Source: Litchfieldia alkalitelluris (GTDB lineage: Bacteria; Bacillota; Bacilli; Bacillales; Bacillaceae_L). From it: a stretch of DNA of 64,000 bases. Both the position numbers and the translations under genes were made by a program. Each line of letters starts with the position of its first letter. Within the stretch, counting starts at the first letter, position 1. Under the pieces are notes generated by a model. It made no database searches. It was given only the letters and a program-made list of their open reading frames with translations, and was not told the origin of the DNA. Positions 39,991-49,419 of this stretch are shown here, piece by piece. The stretch is taken from assembly GCF_002019645.1 (NCBI RefSeq), contig NZ_KV917374.1, positions 1,562,696 through 1,626,695 of the forward strand, in the 5' to 3' direction.

Positions 39991-41360
39991 GAGAAAGCGA
40001 ACCAGAGAACAGCTTTCGTTCCCTTTCATGGGCTATTGGTGTGGGAAAGGGAATCAGAGAACAGCTTTCGTTCCCTTTCATGGGCTATTGGTGTGGGAAA
40101 GGGAATCAGAGAACAGCTTTCGTTCCCTTTCATGGGCTTTGGGTATGAGAAAGGGAATCAGAGAACAGCTTTCGTTCCCTTTCATGGGCTATTGGTGTGG
40201 GAAAGGGAATCAGAGAACAGCTTTCGTTCCCTTTCATGGGCTATTTGTGTGGGAAAGGGAATCAGAGAACAGCTTTCGTTCCCTTTCATGGGCAATTGGT
40301 ATGGGAAAGGGAATCAGCCAGCATCTTTCGTTCCCTTTCATGGGCTTTGGGTGTGGGAAAGGGAATCAGAGAACAGCTTTCGTTCCCTTTCATGGGCTAT
40401 TGGTGTGGGAAAGGGAATCAGAGAACATCTTTCGTTCCCTTTCATGGGCTTTGTGTGTGGGAAAGGGAATCAGAGAACATCTTTCGTTCCCTTTCATGGG
40501 CTATTGGTGTGGGAAAGGGAATCAAACACGACCTTTCGTTCCCTTTCATGGGCTTTGTGTGTGGGAAAGGGAATCAGAGAACATCTTTCGTTCCCTTTCA
40601 TGGGCAATTGGTATGGGAAAGGGAATCAGCCAGCATCTTTCGTTCCCTTTCATGGGCTTTGGGTGTGGGAAAGGGAATCAGAGAACATTTTTCGTTCCCT
40701 TTCATGGGCTATTGGTGTGGGAAAGGGAATCAGAGAACATCTTTCGTTCCCTTTCATGGGCTTTGTGTGTGGGAAAGGGAATCAGAGAACATCTTTCGTT
40801 CCCTTTCATGGGCGATTGGTGTGGGAAAGGGAATCAAACACGAGCTTTCGTTCCCTTTCATGGGCTTTGGGTATGGGAAAGGGAATCAGAGAACATCTTT
40901 CGTTCCCTTTCCGGGGCGATTGGTGTGGGAAAGGGAATGAAACACGACCTTTCGTTCCCTTTCATGGGCGTTGGGTATGGGAAAGGGAATCAGAGAACAT
41001 CTTTCGTTCCCTTTCCGGGGCGATTGGTGTGGGAAAGGGAATGAAACACGACCTTTCGTTCCCTTTCATGGGCGTTGGGTATGGGAAAGGGAATCAGAGA
41101 ACATCTTTCGTTCCCTTTCATGGGCTTTGGGGGTGGGAAAGGGAATCAGAGAACATCTTTCGTTCCCTTTCATGGGCTTTGTGTGTGGGAAAGGGAATCA
41201 GAGAACATCTTTCGTTCCCTTTCATGGGCTATTGGTGTGGGAAAGGGAATCAAACACGACCTTTCGTTCCCTTTCATGGGCTTTGGGTATGGGAAAGGGA
41301 ATCAGAGAACATCTTTCGTTCCCTTTCATGAGCTTTGGGTGTGAGAAAGGGAATCAGAAA
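39991..41360. repeat. Tandem array of 26 hairpin-forming 52-bp units
   Basis: GGGAAAGGG-type unit starts recur every 52 bases exactly, from 39991 (variant GAGAAAGCG) to a partial 27th at 41343. Each unit has a perfect GAAAGGGAA/TTCCCTTTC inverted repeat around a 17-base loop, followed by a CATGGGC linker of variable end. Because 52 is not a multiple of three and the unit has no stop in any forward frame, three overlapping long open frames arise; none has a ribosome site or coding character. Occupies the gap between the esterase and GH115-like genes. Confidence 0.95.
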
Positions 41361-41395
41361 AACACCATAGGAGCCAAAGCGACGAGAAAATCATG

Positions 41396-41442
41396 AACCT
41401 CCCCGCGGCGCGAGTGAATCGCAGTGCACGGAACTCCACAAC
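41396..41442 (+). repeat. Fragment of the GC-rich repeat (copy E)
   Basis: CGCGGCGCGAGTGAATCGCA and CGGAACTCC match the 3' end of the GC-rich family. The rest is missing. Confidence 0.6.
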
Positions 41443-41489
41443 CAGGTTATTTACAGGTAGAACTAAAAAAAACTGAAAGGAAATCCTAA

Positions 41490-43529
41490 ATGACCACCAA
41501 CAAATACTTTATCTTGAACAATCAAACTTGCTTAGAGTATCAAGGTCCAAGTTTGAATGGGGTAAAACACTTCTTACAAGTATTAACGAGAGACAAAAAT
41601 AAGGTATTCCAAGAATCGACTACCCCAAAAAACACAACCGTTTTATTCGTTCTTGATGAACATAATCATAAAGAGTTGAATGCGGAACAATACACAATTC
41701 ACTTCTCAGAAGATCTGTCAGAAATGAAAGTGACTGCCGCAGATGAATTAGGAATCATCTATGGAATCCTACATGTTAGTGAACAACATCTTGGTGTTGA
41801 TAAATTTTGGTTCTGGAATGACTGTGAACCTGTTAGCAAAGAAGTGGTGGAAATCGCTCCAGTACCATTTTTATCAGAAATTCCAAAAGTTCGATATCGA
41901 GGCTGGTTCGTAAATGATGAAGTTCTCATTTCAGTTTGGAAGTATGAAGATTCTAATGAAATGGTTTGGGAAATGGTGTTTGAAGCATTATTGCGGTGTC
42001 GTGGAAATATGGTCATCCCCGGAACAGATATTGAAAATCCAGTATACAAAAATATCGCTATAAACATGGGGTTATGGGTCACACATCACCATGCAGAGCC
42101 CCTTGGAGCGCAAATGTTTGCTAGAGTATACCCTGACAAGAAGGCTTCTTATGTTGAAAATAAAGACTTGTTTCAACAATTATGGAAGGATGCAATTATC
42201 GAACAGAAGGATGCTAAAATTATTTGGAATATCGGTTTTAGAGGTCAAGGGGATCGGCCGTTTTGGGTAGATGATCCTACATTTGATACGGATGAGAAAA
42301 GAGGAGCATTGATTTCTGAGATCATGAGAGATCAATATGAATTAATCTCAGAGTATCAAGACGATCCAATCTGTTGCGTCAACCTTTACGGTGAAGTGAC
42401 TGAATTGTACAAGAAGGGATTACTAGAATTGCCTGATGGGGTCATTAAAATCTGGGCTGATAGCGGGTATGGAAAAATGGTAACGAGACGACAAGGGGAT
42501 CATAATCCTAGAGTGTCGTCACTTCCTTCTAAAAACGAAATCGGTCCACATGGCATTTACTATCATGTCACATTTTATGATCTTCAAGCATCAAATCATT
42601 TGACGATGTTGCCTAACACAACCACTTTTGTAAATAATGAACTTGTTCAGGCTTTTGAGCATGAAATGAATGATTTCTTAATTGTAAATTGTGGGAATAT
42701 TAGACCACATCTTTATTTTCTTGATGCGGTTTCTCAGATATGGCATCAGGGGGAAATAAATTCAGTGGAGTTCCTAAGTGAATATGTTTCTAGGTACTAT
42801 CCTTCATTTCCAGAAGGGATGAATAGGCATATCAATCATTATTTTGATGCGGTGATTCAGTATGGCGATTTAGAGGATGAACGAGCAGGGGAACAATTTT
42901 ATCATTTTACAATCAGAAAGCTGGCAAATCAATGGCTGGCATCTTTAGGGAAAGAGAGTGCTAGAAACCTATTTTGGGCAACTGGGGAATTAGACTTGGA
43001 GAATCAATTTACTTGGTTCAAAACAAAGGTAGAAGAGAAACTACGGCAGTGGGGAAAATTGTTAAAGAATGTGAAAGCCCTGGTTGGGGAAGCCGACCAT
43101 ATTGAACAAAAACGAGTTCATGATCAGTTTCTGATTCAGGTACAAATTCATAAAAATGGCTGTAAGGCTTTATCTTGTTTTAGCAAGGCGTTCGAACAGT
43201 TTCAAAAAGATGAATACCTTGCCGCTTACTTACTTGTTCATGATGCGATGCAAGAGGTAAAAGAAACAATGGAAATGATGGAGAAGACGACCTCTGAGAA
43301 GTGGGTTGGTTTTTATGATAATGATTGTCTAACGAATGTGTCATTAACCTTTTATGCACTAGAAACGGTAAGCAGATTTCTAAGATTGCTAGGAGATGGA
43401 CCATCTTTTTATCAATGGGAAAAAAAGTATCTTACGAGTGCTGCGGAGAGTTCAGTCGTATTATTAACAAATAAAACAAAGCAGCTTATGGATATGGAAT
43501 TGGTTGAGAGATTAAAAGATATCCAGTAA
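41490..43529 (+). CDS. GH115-like glycoside hydrolase
   Basis: 679 residues, no signal peptide. It matches the GH115 alpha-glucuronidase family in the N-terminal domain (LGIIYGILHVSEQHLGVDKF) and the barrel (VRYRGWFVNDE, WEMVFEALLRCRGNMVIPGT, THHHAEPLG, NLYGEVTELY). It would remove glucuronosyl decorations from oligosaccharides. It is shorter than typical GH115 proteins, which usually carry an extra C-terminal domain. ATG 41490 follows GAAAGG at nine bases. Activity on pectin rather than xylan is inferred from context only. Confidence 0.78.
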   Translation: MTTNKYFILNNQTCLEYQGPSLNGVKHFLQVLTRDKNKVFQESTTPKNTTVLFVLDEHNHKELNAEQYTIHFSEDLSEMKVTAADELGIIYGILHVSEQHLGVDKFWFWNDCEPVSKEVVEIAPVPFLSEIPKVRYRGWFVNDEVLISVWKYEDSNEMVWEMVFEALLRCRGNMVIPGTDIENPVYKNIAINMGLWVTHHHAEPLGAQMFARVYPDKKASYVENKDLFQQLWKDAIIEQKDAKIIWNIGFRGQGDRPFWVDDPTFDTDEKRGALISEIMRDQYELISEYQDDPICCVNLYGEVTELYKKGLLELPDGVIKIWADSGYGKMVTRRQGDHNPRVSSLPSKNEIGPHGIYYHVTFYDLQASNHLTMLPNTTTFVNNELVQAFEHEMNDFLIVNCGNIRPHLYFLDAVSQIWHQGEINSVEFLSEYVSRYYPSFPEGMNRHINHYFDAVIQYGDLEDERAGEQFYHFTIRKLANQWLASLGKESARNLFWATGELDLENQFTWFKTKVEEKLRQWGKLLKNVKALVGEADHIEQKRVHDQFLIQVQIHKNGCKALSCFSKAFEQFQKDEYLAAYLLVHDAMQEVKETMEMMEKTTSEKWVGFYDNDCLTNVSLTFYALETVSRFLRLLGDGPSFYQWEKKYLTSAAESSVVLLTNKTKQLMDMELVERLKDIQ

Positions 43530-43822
43530 TATTTACGGTGCTTACCCTATACTGGGAAGATTCTGTTGTAATGTTTACTAGTTAAGACATGTTGAAGGTG
43601 ATTCATTAATATATTAGGCTATTGGGGAGCGATGATTGGTATCATGGTTCCTCATTTATTTTAAGTTCTCTGTTATTTAGAAAAAGAGAACTGTTTTTTA
43701 TATATAACCGAAATGCATCTTTACCTATAATTAAGATAAGGAAAAGTCTAGCTTATAAAAGGTAAAAATAAAGCGCCTTCATTTATTTATGCTAGACAAA
43801 TACTAGATAAGGAGTTTTTCAT
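43530..43822. other. Gene-free stretch
   Basis: About 290 AT-rich bases. A weak inverted repeat (AAGTTCTCTGTTA / AAAGAGAACTG around 43663-43693) followed by TTTTTTATATA may end the GH115-like transcript. Nothing else seen. Confidence 0.4.
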
Positions 43823-45106
43823 ATGACCAAAAGATATGTGTTAATTGGAACAGGTGGAAGAGCCGAGTACTTTTATGGATCAGTTGTACGTGATTTTAGG
43901 GAAACGAGTCAACTTGTTGCTTTCTGTGATATAAATCAAACAAGAATGAATTATGCCAACCGTTTATTAGAGGAAAAATACAATCACCCTCAGGTAGCAA
44001 CCTATCTTGCTCATGAGTTTGAAACAATGATTGAGATTGAAAAGCCAGATACAGTCATTGTTACAACTGTGGATCGAACACATCATACATATATCATAAA
44101 AGCATTAGAGCTTGGATGTGATGTAGTAACGGAAAAACCAATGACCATCGATGCTGAGAAATGTCAGGAAATTATTGATGCGGTGAAAAGAACAGGAAGA
44201 GATGTCCGTGTTTCCTTCAATTATCGTTATGCGCCACATAATACGAAAATAAGAGAGTTAATTAAAAATGGTGTTATCGGAGATGTGTTCTCGGTTAATT
44301 TTGAATGGGCGCTGAACACGCAGCATGGAGCCGATTATTTCCGAAGATGGCATCGTGATAAGCGAAATAGTGGTGGATTGTTAGTTCATAAATCAACACA
44401 TCATTTTGATTTAGTGAACTTTTGGTTAGGTACGTCTCCAGAGACCGTCTATGCTCAAGGTGGCTTACGCTTTTACGGAAGAGAAAATGCAGAGGCAAGA
44501 GGCGTCACGAAGTTTTATCAGCGGGCACATGGAAGTGAAATTGCCAAGCATGATCCATTTGCAATTCAATTAGCTGACAACGATCATTTGAAAGCGATGT
44601 ATTTGGATGCTGAAGAGGAAGACGGCTATCAACGTGATCAAAGTGTATTCGGTGATGGAATTAATATTGAAGATACATTAGGAGTCATGGTGAAATATAA
44701 AAATAAAGCCATTTTAAATTATTCATTAAATGCGTATTTACCATGGGAAGGTTATACCGTGGCGTTTAATGGTAGCAAAGGCAGAATTGAAGTTCGTGTT
44801 GTTGAGCAATCTTATATCAATTCAGGCGGAAAGAAAGAAGATGAAGGGCGATTAGAGCAAAAGTCAATTGTCGTTATGCCGATGTTTGATACGCCATATG
44901 AGGTAGAGGTGGAAGAAGGAGTAGGTGGCCATGGTGGTGGTGACCCAATTCTGTTACAAGACCTTTTTGGCACACCTATAGAGGATGAATTCAACCGTGC
45001 GGCTTCCCATGTTGATGGAGCTATGTCGATTCTTACAGGGATTGCAGGGAACATCTCATTAAATACAGGCCAGCCCGTAAACGTCGATCAATTAGTGAAG
45101 TTTTAG
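43823..45106 (+). CDS. Gfo/Idh/MocA-family oxidoreductase
   Basis: 427 residues. N-terminal NAD(P) Rossmann fold (VLIGTGGRAEYFYGS), the family EKPM motif (VVTEKPMTID) and a C-terminal substrate domain with LVHKSTHHFDLVNFWLG. These enzymes oxidise or reduce sugars or remove sugars by a redox mechanism. ATG 43823 follows AAGGAG. Placement inside the glycan locus suggests a role in sugar processing, but the substrate is unknown. Confidence 0.87.
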   Translation: MTKRYVLIGTGGRAEYFYGSVVRDFRETSQLVAFCDINQTRMNYANRLLEEKYNHPQVATYLAHEFETMIEIEKPDTVIVTTVDRTHHTYIIKALELGCDVVTEKPMTIDAEKCQEIIDAVKRTGRDVRVSFNYRYAPHNTKIRELIKNGVIGDVFSVNFEWALNTQHGADYFRRWHRDKRNSGGLLVHKSTHHFDLVNFWLGTSPETVYAQGGLRFYGRENAEARGVTKFYQRAHGSEIAKHDPFAIQLADNDHLKAMYLDAEEEDGYQRDQSVFGDGINIEDTLGVMVKYKNKAILNYSLNAYLPWEGYTVAFNGSKGRIEVRVVEQSYINSGGKKEDEGRLEQKSIVVMPMFDTPYEVEVEEGVGGHGGGDPILLQDLFGTPIEDEFNRAASHVDGAMSILTGIAGNISLNTGQPVNVDQLVKF

Positions 45107-45113
45107 TTTTAAA

Positions 45114-45266
45114 GGAAGCGGGGGCGGTTCTCCGGAGCGGGGGGACGGTTCTCATGCTTCCTTCATAATGATTGAGGAGGAAGCGCAAGAACCGTCCCAA
45201 TGCTTCCCCGAAGCGCAAGAACCGTCCCAATGCTTCCCCGAAGCGCAAGAACCGTCCCCGTGCTTC
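45114..45266. repeat. Palindromic repeat cluster, two forward and three reverse
   Basis: Two forward elements (one degenerate, GGGGGCGGTTCTCC) are followed by three tandem reverse units of 30 bp (GAAGCGCAAGAACCGTCCC). The translated repeat gives RKNRPNASPK-like peptides in the frame of the next gene, upstream of its real start. Confidence 0.9.
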
Positions 45267-45294
45267 AATGCTCATAAAAAGAGGTGAAGTGTCG

Positions 45295-47781
45295 ATGAGT
45301 GGTTTGTTACAGCAGAAGTTTTTGGATCCAGATGAGGAATTTACACCTATGCCCTTTTGGTTTTGGAATGATGATTTAACACATGATGAAATTAAAAGAC
45401 AGATCCATGATTTCAATGAGAAAGGGGTCAAAGGGTTTGTCTTACATCCAAGAATTGGGATTCCGAAAGAGATTGAATATTTGTCAGATTCATTTATGAA
45501 TTATGTTCAAACAGCTGTTAGTGAGGCTGAATTACATGGAATGTCCGTGATTTTATATGATGAGGCGATGTATCCATCAGGTGCTGCAAAAGGTTTTGTG
45601 GTGAAAGAAAACCCAGCATATGCGAGCCGTGGCTTGAAAATGCTAGAATATAAGACTTGCGAAGAGTTATCTATTCCTATTCACCTTGAAGATGGCGAAA
45701 CACTCGTTTCGGTTCAAGCGGGGAAAAAGATAAACGATAGAAAAATTAATTTGACGAGTTGTCATATCATTCATCCTCATGGGAATAGGATTAATTTTAT
45801 CCCGCCTGATAACGATGAGTGGACTGTGTTCGTTTTTATCGAAACGTTTACACAAGGGACAATTCGCGGCATTCATTTTGGTGAAGATGATGGAGAAGAA
45901 AATGCACCGCGTTCAGCTGATTTATTAAATCCAGCAGCGGTGAAAACCTTTATTCAACTAACTCATGATGCCTATTATCATAAATTAAAGAGATATTTCG
46001 GTAAAACGGTGATTGCCTTTTTTACAGACGAACCTGAAATCATGGGGCGCGGAGCAACACCTGGACTAAAGCCATGGACATCAGACTTTTTAATTCAGTT
46101 CGTGCAAAACGGCAATCAAGAAACAGACTTACCTGCCTTATGGTTGGATGCTTCTGAACGAACGATAGAAATACATAAAAACTATCAACAAGCTGTTCAT
46201 AATGTATTGATTGAAGTGTATTATAAACAAATTTCACAGTGGTGTGAGGAACATGGAATTGCACTAACAGGTCATCCAGCAGCGAGTGATGATATCGGTT
46301 TGCTTAGATTTTTTCATATTCCTGGACAGGATGTGGTCTGGCGTTGGGTTGGACCTGAGAATGGAACTGCCATAGAAGGACATCACTCTACAGCGGCGAA
46401 ATGTTCATCAGATGCAGCTAGACATCGAGGAAGAAGAAGAAACCTAAACGAAGTGTTAGGGGTGTGCGGAAAAGAAACACCTTGGGCATTAAGTCCAGGT
46501 GATATGAAGTGGTATCTCGACTGGCTGTTGGTCAGAGGGGTGAACCTCTTAGTACCACATGCGTTTTATTATTCTGTTGATGGCAAGAGACGTAGCCATG
46601 AAAGACCACCTGATGTTGGTCCAAATAATCTTTGGTGGCCTTATTATAAGCAATTTGCCCAATACATAAAGCGGTTAAGTTGGTTGATGACTGATAGCAT
46701 CAATTTGACAGCGGTTGCAATTTTGTGCGAGGCTAATCGGTTGCCATGGAAAATTACGAAGCCTTTATTTGAAAATCAGATTGAATTTAATTACTTAGAA
46801 GAGGAGTTACTACTGTCTTCATGTAGAGTAGAAAACGGAAGAATTAATATTGCTAAGCAAACATACAACGTGATTGTAATAGAGGACCCTTTTCAATTAT
46901 CAGTTGAGGTAAAGGCTAGGTTAATAGATTTTATTAATGGCGGTGGCCGAGTCATTGTCTATAGTGAAGATGGGGCTGTGGAGATCATTCTAGGTGCTAC
47001 GGTAATTACAAGACCAGAAGAGGTGGTTGCGGAGATTCCTTCTTGCGACCGAAGTGAAGTGGTTTTAACTCTTGCAAGCAAATATATTAGAGTTAGTAAA
47101 GTAGTGAAGGACGATTGTATCTTTTATGTGCTTGTGAATGAAGGTGAAGACACTTACCAAGGTGCAATTTTAACCAGTGAGGTTGGAAATGTAGAGAAAT
47201 GGGATCCGTGGGATGCAACGATTACACAGGTTGATGTTCAAATGAAAGGTGACCAATTACTAGTTCCAGTTACATTGGAAAGAAGATCATCTGTTGTCTT
47301 TTGTGTGGACCCGAGCGAATCTATAAAGTTAGGGAATGATGATCCAACGAAAGTAGTCGGTCACCAAATAAAGCATATAGAGATGAACGAACGCTGGATA
47401 GCTCGTTGTGATGACAAAGTGATGGAGAGCCTTGAATTAGAGTCTTGGGTAACGTGGGATGGAATGGAACATTATTCAGGAACGGTTATCTATGAAAATA
47501 CGTTTAACATGGAAGAATTGCGCGACGTAGCTAAAGTCTTCTTAGAGCTAGGCGAAGTCTATGAAATGGCTCATGTGTTTATAAATAACAACGAGGTTGG
47601 AATCAAAATGTGGGCACCCTATCGTTTTGAAGTAGACAGGTCATTGATCCGAAATGGATTAAATACTCTTAGGATAGAGGTTACAAATAGCAAGGCTAAT
47701 CAAATGGATGATGCCAGATTACCTTCAGGGTTACTTGGTCCTGTTTTATTGGAAGCGCGGGAAGCGTGGGGACGGTTCTGA
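45295..47781 (+). CDS. GH106-like alpha-L-rhamnosidase
   Basis: 828 residues. N-terminal barrel with PMPFWFWNDDLTHDEIKRQI and MSVILYDEAMYPSGAAKG, the pattern of GH106-type enzymes, and a C-terminal sugar-binding beta domain (VFLELGEVYEMAHVFINN). It probably removes rhamnose from oligosaccharides after GH105 has acted; no signal peptide. AAGAGGTGA precedes ATG 45295. The last residues (EAWGRF) are encoded by a dispersed repeat and the TGA stop is formed by the first three bases of IS copy 2; the uninterrupted repeat would also have supplied a TGA there. Confidence 0.8.
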   Translation: MSGLLQQKFLDPDEEFTPMPFWFWNDDLTHDEIKRQIHDFNEKGVKGFVLHPRIGIPKEIEYLSDSFMNYVQTAVSEAELHGMSVILYDEAMYPSGAAKGFVVKENPAYASRGLKMLEYKTCEELSIPIHLEDGETLVSVQAGKKINDRKINLTSCHIIHPHGNRINFIPPDNDEWTVFVFIETFTQGTIRGIHFGEDDGEENAPRSADLLNPAAVKTFIQLTHDAYYHKLKRYFGKTVIAFFTDEPEIMGRGATPGLKPWTSDFLIQFVQNGNQETDLPALWLDASERTIEIHKNYQQAVHNVLIEVYYKQISQWCEEHGIALTGHPAASDDIGLLRFFHIPGQDVVWRWVGPENGTAIEGHHSTAAKCSSDAARHRGRRRNLNEVLGVCGKETPWALSPGDMKWYLDWLLVRGVNLLVPHAFYYSVDGKRRSHERPPDVGPNNLWWPYYKQFAQYIKRLSWLMTDSINLTAVAILCEANRLPWKITKPLFENQIEFNYLEEELLLSSCRVENGRINIAKQTYNVIVIEDPFQLSVEVKARLIDFINGGGRVIVYSEDGAVEIILGATVITRPEEVVAEIPSCDRSEVVLTLASKYIRVSKVVKDDCIFYVLVNEGEDTYQGAILTSEVGNVEKWDPWDATITQVDVQMKGDQLLVPVTLERRSSVVFCVDPSESIKLGNDDPTKVVGHQIKHIEMNERWIARCDDKVMESLELESWVTWDGMEHYSGTVIYENTFNMEELRDVAKVFLELGEVYEMAHVFINNNEVGIKMWAPYRFEVDRSLIRNGLNTLRIEVTNSKANQMDDARLPSGLLGPVLLEAREAWGRF
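47761..47778 (+). repeat. Left part of the palindromic repeat interrupted by IS copy 2
   Basis: GAAGCGTGGGGACGGTTC, continued after the IS at 49219 as TTCTGATGCTCC. Removing the IS and one TTC restores a standard element. Confidence 0.88.
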
Positions 47782-47810
47782 ACTGAACCCAAAATGTTAG
47801 ACACAAGCTA

Positions 47811-48653
47811 TTAAGCAGCTTGCTGGGTATGAGTTCGATATTGAATCGGACTCATACCTTTTAATTTTTGCTTAATCCGTTTGTGATTATAATAGTAAAT
47901 ATATTTCTCTAATTCTAGTTTGAAATGATCCATACTCTCAAATTCTCTTAAATAAAGTAATTCGCGCTTTAATAATCCAAAAAAGTTCTCCATTACTGCA
48001 TTATCTAAACAATTGCCCTTGCGAGACATACTTTGGGTAATTCCATTCTTCTGTAAGGTGTGTCGAAACTTCTTCATCTGATAATGCCAGCCTTGATCAG
48101 AGTGAAGGATAGGGCAATCATGGACGTCTAATTGTTGTATGGCCGTATCTAACATTTTAGATACAAGTGTGTATACTGGACGTTTCTCTAGGTTATAAGC
48201 AATAATTTCACCGTTGTAAAGGTCCAGAATAGGTGAAAGATAAAGTTTCTCGCCAAACAAATGGAAATCTGTCACATCTGTAACCCACTTCTCATTTGGC
48301 TTCGTAGCTTGGAAATCTCGCTCTAGTATATTCGGTGCGACTTCACCCACTTTTCCACGATATGAACGGTATTTTTTCATGCGAACTAAGCATTTTAAAC
48401 CCATCTCATTCATTAAGCGAAGGACTGTTTTGTGATTAATTACATGACCCCGATTACGTAATTCCAGTGTGATACGTCGATAGCCATATCGACCTTGATG
48501 TTCGTCAAAGATCTGTTGGATAACCTCTTTCATTTCACTATATTTATCTGGTTTATCCATTTGTTTTACCCAATAATAATACGTGCTACGTGGCATTTCA
48601 GCGAACTTTATCAAGTCAATCACCTTAAATACACGCCTTAATTCATAAATCAC
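47811..48653 (-). CDS. IS3-family transposase OrfB (copy 2)
   Basis: 280 residues from GTG 48653, with the open frame continuing upstream into orfA. It is a DDE integrase core with motifs KWVTDVTDF, SDQGWHY and AVMENFFG. It is normally made as an OrfAB fusion by -1 slippage on A-AAA-AAG in orfA. Several amino-acid differences from copy 1 (A/E, E/D, D/V, S/R). Confidence 0.93.
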   Translation of the reverse strand: MIYELRRVFKVIDLIKFAEMPRSTYYYWVKQMDKPDKYSEMKEVIQQIFDEHQGRYGYRRITLELRNRGHVINHKTVLRLMNEMGLKCLVRMKKYRSYRGKVGEVAPNILERDFQATKPNEKWVTDVTDFHLFGEKLYLSPILDLYNGEIIAYNLEKRPVYTLVSKMLDTAIQQLDVHDCPILHSDQGWHYQMKKFRHTLQKNGITQSMSRKGNCLDNAVMENFFGLLKRELLYLREFESMDHFKLELEKYIYYYNHKRIKQKLKGMSPIQYRTHTQQAA

Positions 48654-49162
48654 CTGTGCCTTTTCTTTTTCTGTGAGTTCTTTTCCTGAATTAAGGCTTG
48701 TAGCTTTTTTAAATATGCATTCTCCATACGAAGTTGTTCAATTTCAGCACGTAGTGCTTCTTCAGTTCCTTCTACTGGTTGATTATTCTTAGGTTGCTTT
48801 TTCATGGGTGAAGGACGCTCCTTTTTCTTCTTTTTAAGAGCGTCAATTCCCTGTGTTTCAAGTAGATTCTTCCACTTATACACTATGGCAGATGAAGAAA
48901 CATTAAATACTGCAGTAGCTTCTTCGATGGACGCTCCCATCTCGTTCAGATAATTAAGTACGTCCATTTTAAACTCAAATGAGTATTTTGTATAGGTTTC
49001 CTCTAAGCCAGATATACCATGATTTTGAAATTTCGCTACCCATCTGTGTAACATCGTTTTATTAACATTGTACTTTTGGGCTGTCTGCCTGATAGACTCT
49101 CCGCCTTCAAGATATTCATTTACTGCAGCTATCTTTATTTCTAAAGGGTATTTCTTCTTCAT
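48650..49162 (-). CDS. IS3-family transposase OrfA (copy 2)
   Basis: 170 residues. Two helix-turn-helix units and a C-terminal leucine-zipper-like segment, as in copy 1. ATG 49162 follows GGAGG. Overlaps orfB by four bases; the fusion frame is open. Confidence 0.92.
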   Translation of the reverse strand: MKKKYPLEIKIAAVNEYLEGGESIRQTAQKYNVNKTMLHRWVAKFQNHGISGLEETYTKYSFEFKMDVLNYLNEMGASIEEATAVFNVSSSAIVYKWKNLLETQGIDALKKKKKERPSPMKKQPKNNQPVEGTEEALRAEIEQLRMENAYLKKLQALIQEKNSQKKKRHR

Positions 49163-49246
49163 GTAAAAGTGCACCTCCAATTGTTAGTTGTTGTGTCTAA
49201 CAATTGGGGTGCACATCATTCTGATGCTCCCTTTTATAAGGTTTTA

Positions 49247-49280
49247 GGAAGCGTGTGATTTAGTTTTCACGCTTCTTTCT
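49247..49280. terminator. Terminator-like hairpin right of IS copy 2
   Basis: GAAGCGTG / CACGCTTC stem with a 12-base loop followed by TTTCTTTT. It may end transcripts leaving the rhamnosidase gene before the IS inserted. Confidence 0.6.
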
Positions 49281-49360
49281 TTTGTACGATGAAAAAGGAG
49301 GATAGAAGATTTAGCAGGCAATGCTTATTGCACACTATTTTTAGAAGCATAGCTTAATGC

Positions 49361-49418
49361 GAAGCGCGAGAACCGTCCCCGTGCTCCCGCCGAAGCGCGA
49401 GAACCGCCTCCCTCCTTC
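49361..49418 (-). repeat. Two reverse palindromic repeats after the AraC gene
   Basis: GAAGCGCGAGAACCGTCCCC and a degenerate GAAGCGCGAGAACCGCCTCC. They lie directly beyond the stop codon of the minus-strand regulator. Confidence 0.85.
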
Positions 49419-49419
49419 C

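Larger units (their letters stand above)
47779..49218 (-). mobile_element. IS3-family (IS150-like) insertion sequence, copy 2
   Basis: 1440 bp, the same element as at 15168-16607 but in reverse orientation, with the same 26-bp imperfect terminal repeats. The 3-bp target duplication is TTC (47776-47778 and 49219-49221). The orfA and orfB frames are intact, and the fusion frame has TTA where copy 1 has TGA. It looks like the active copy. Confidence 0.95.

Noticed and set aside
39938-41044. Long forward open frame over the 52-bp array (also frames at 40036-41331, 40197-40940, 40971-41396 and 41075-41344)
   Set aside because: All are created by a stop-free repeat whose length is not a multiple of three; no ribosome site, same peptides in three frames.
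39991-41360. CRISPR array
   Set aside because: The segments between conserved parts are not unique spacers but a few recurring variants, and no cas gene is present.
45172-45294. N-terminal extension of the rhamnosidase with RKNRPNASPK repeats
   Set aside because: It is the translated palindromic repeat cluster; the ribosome site AAGAGGTGA places the start at 45295.
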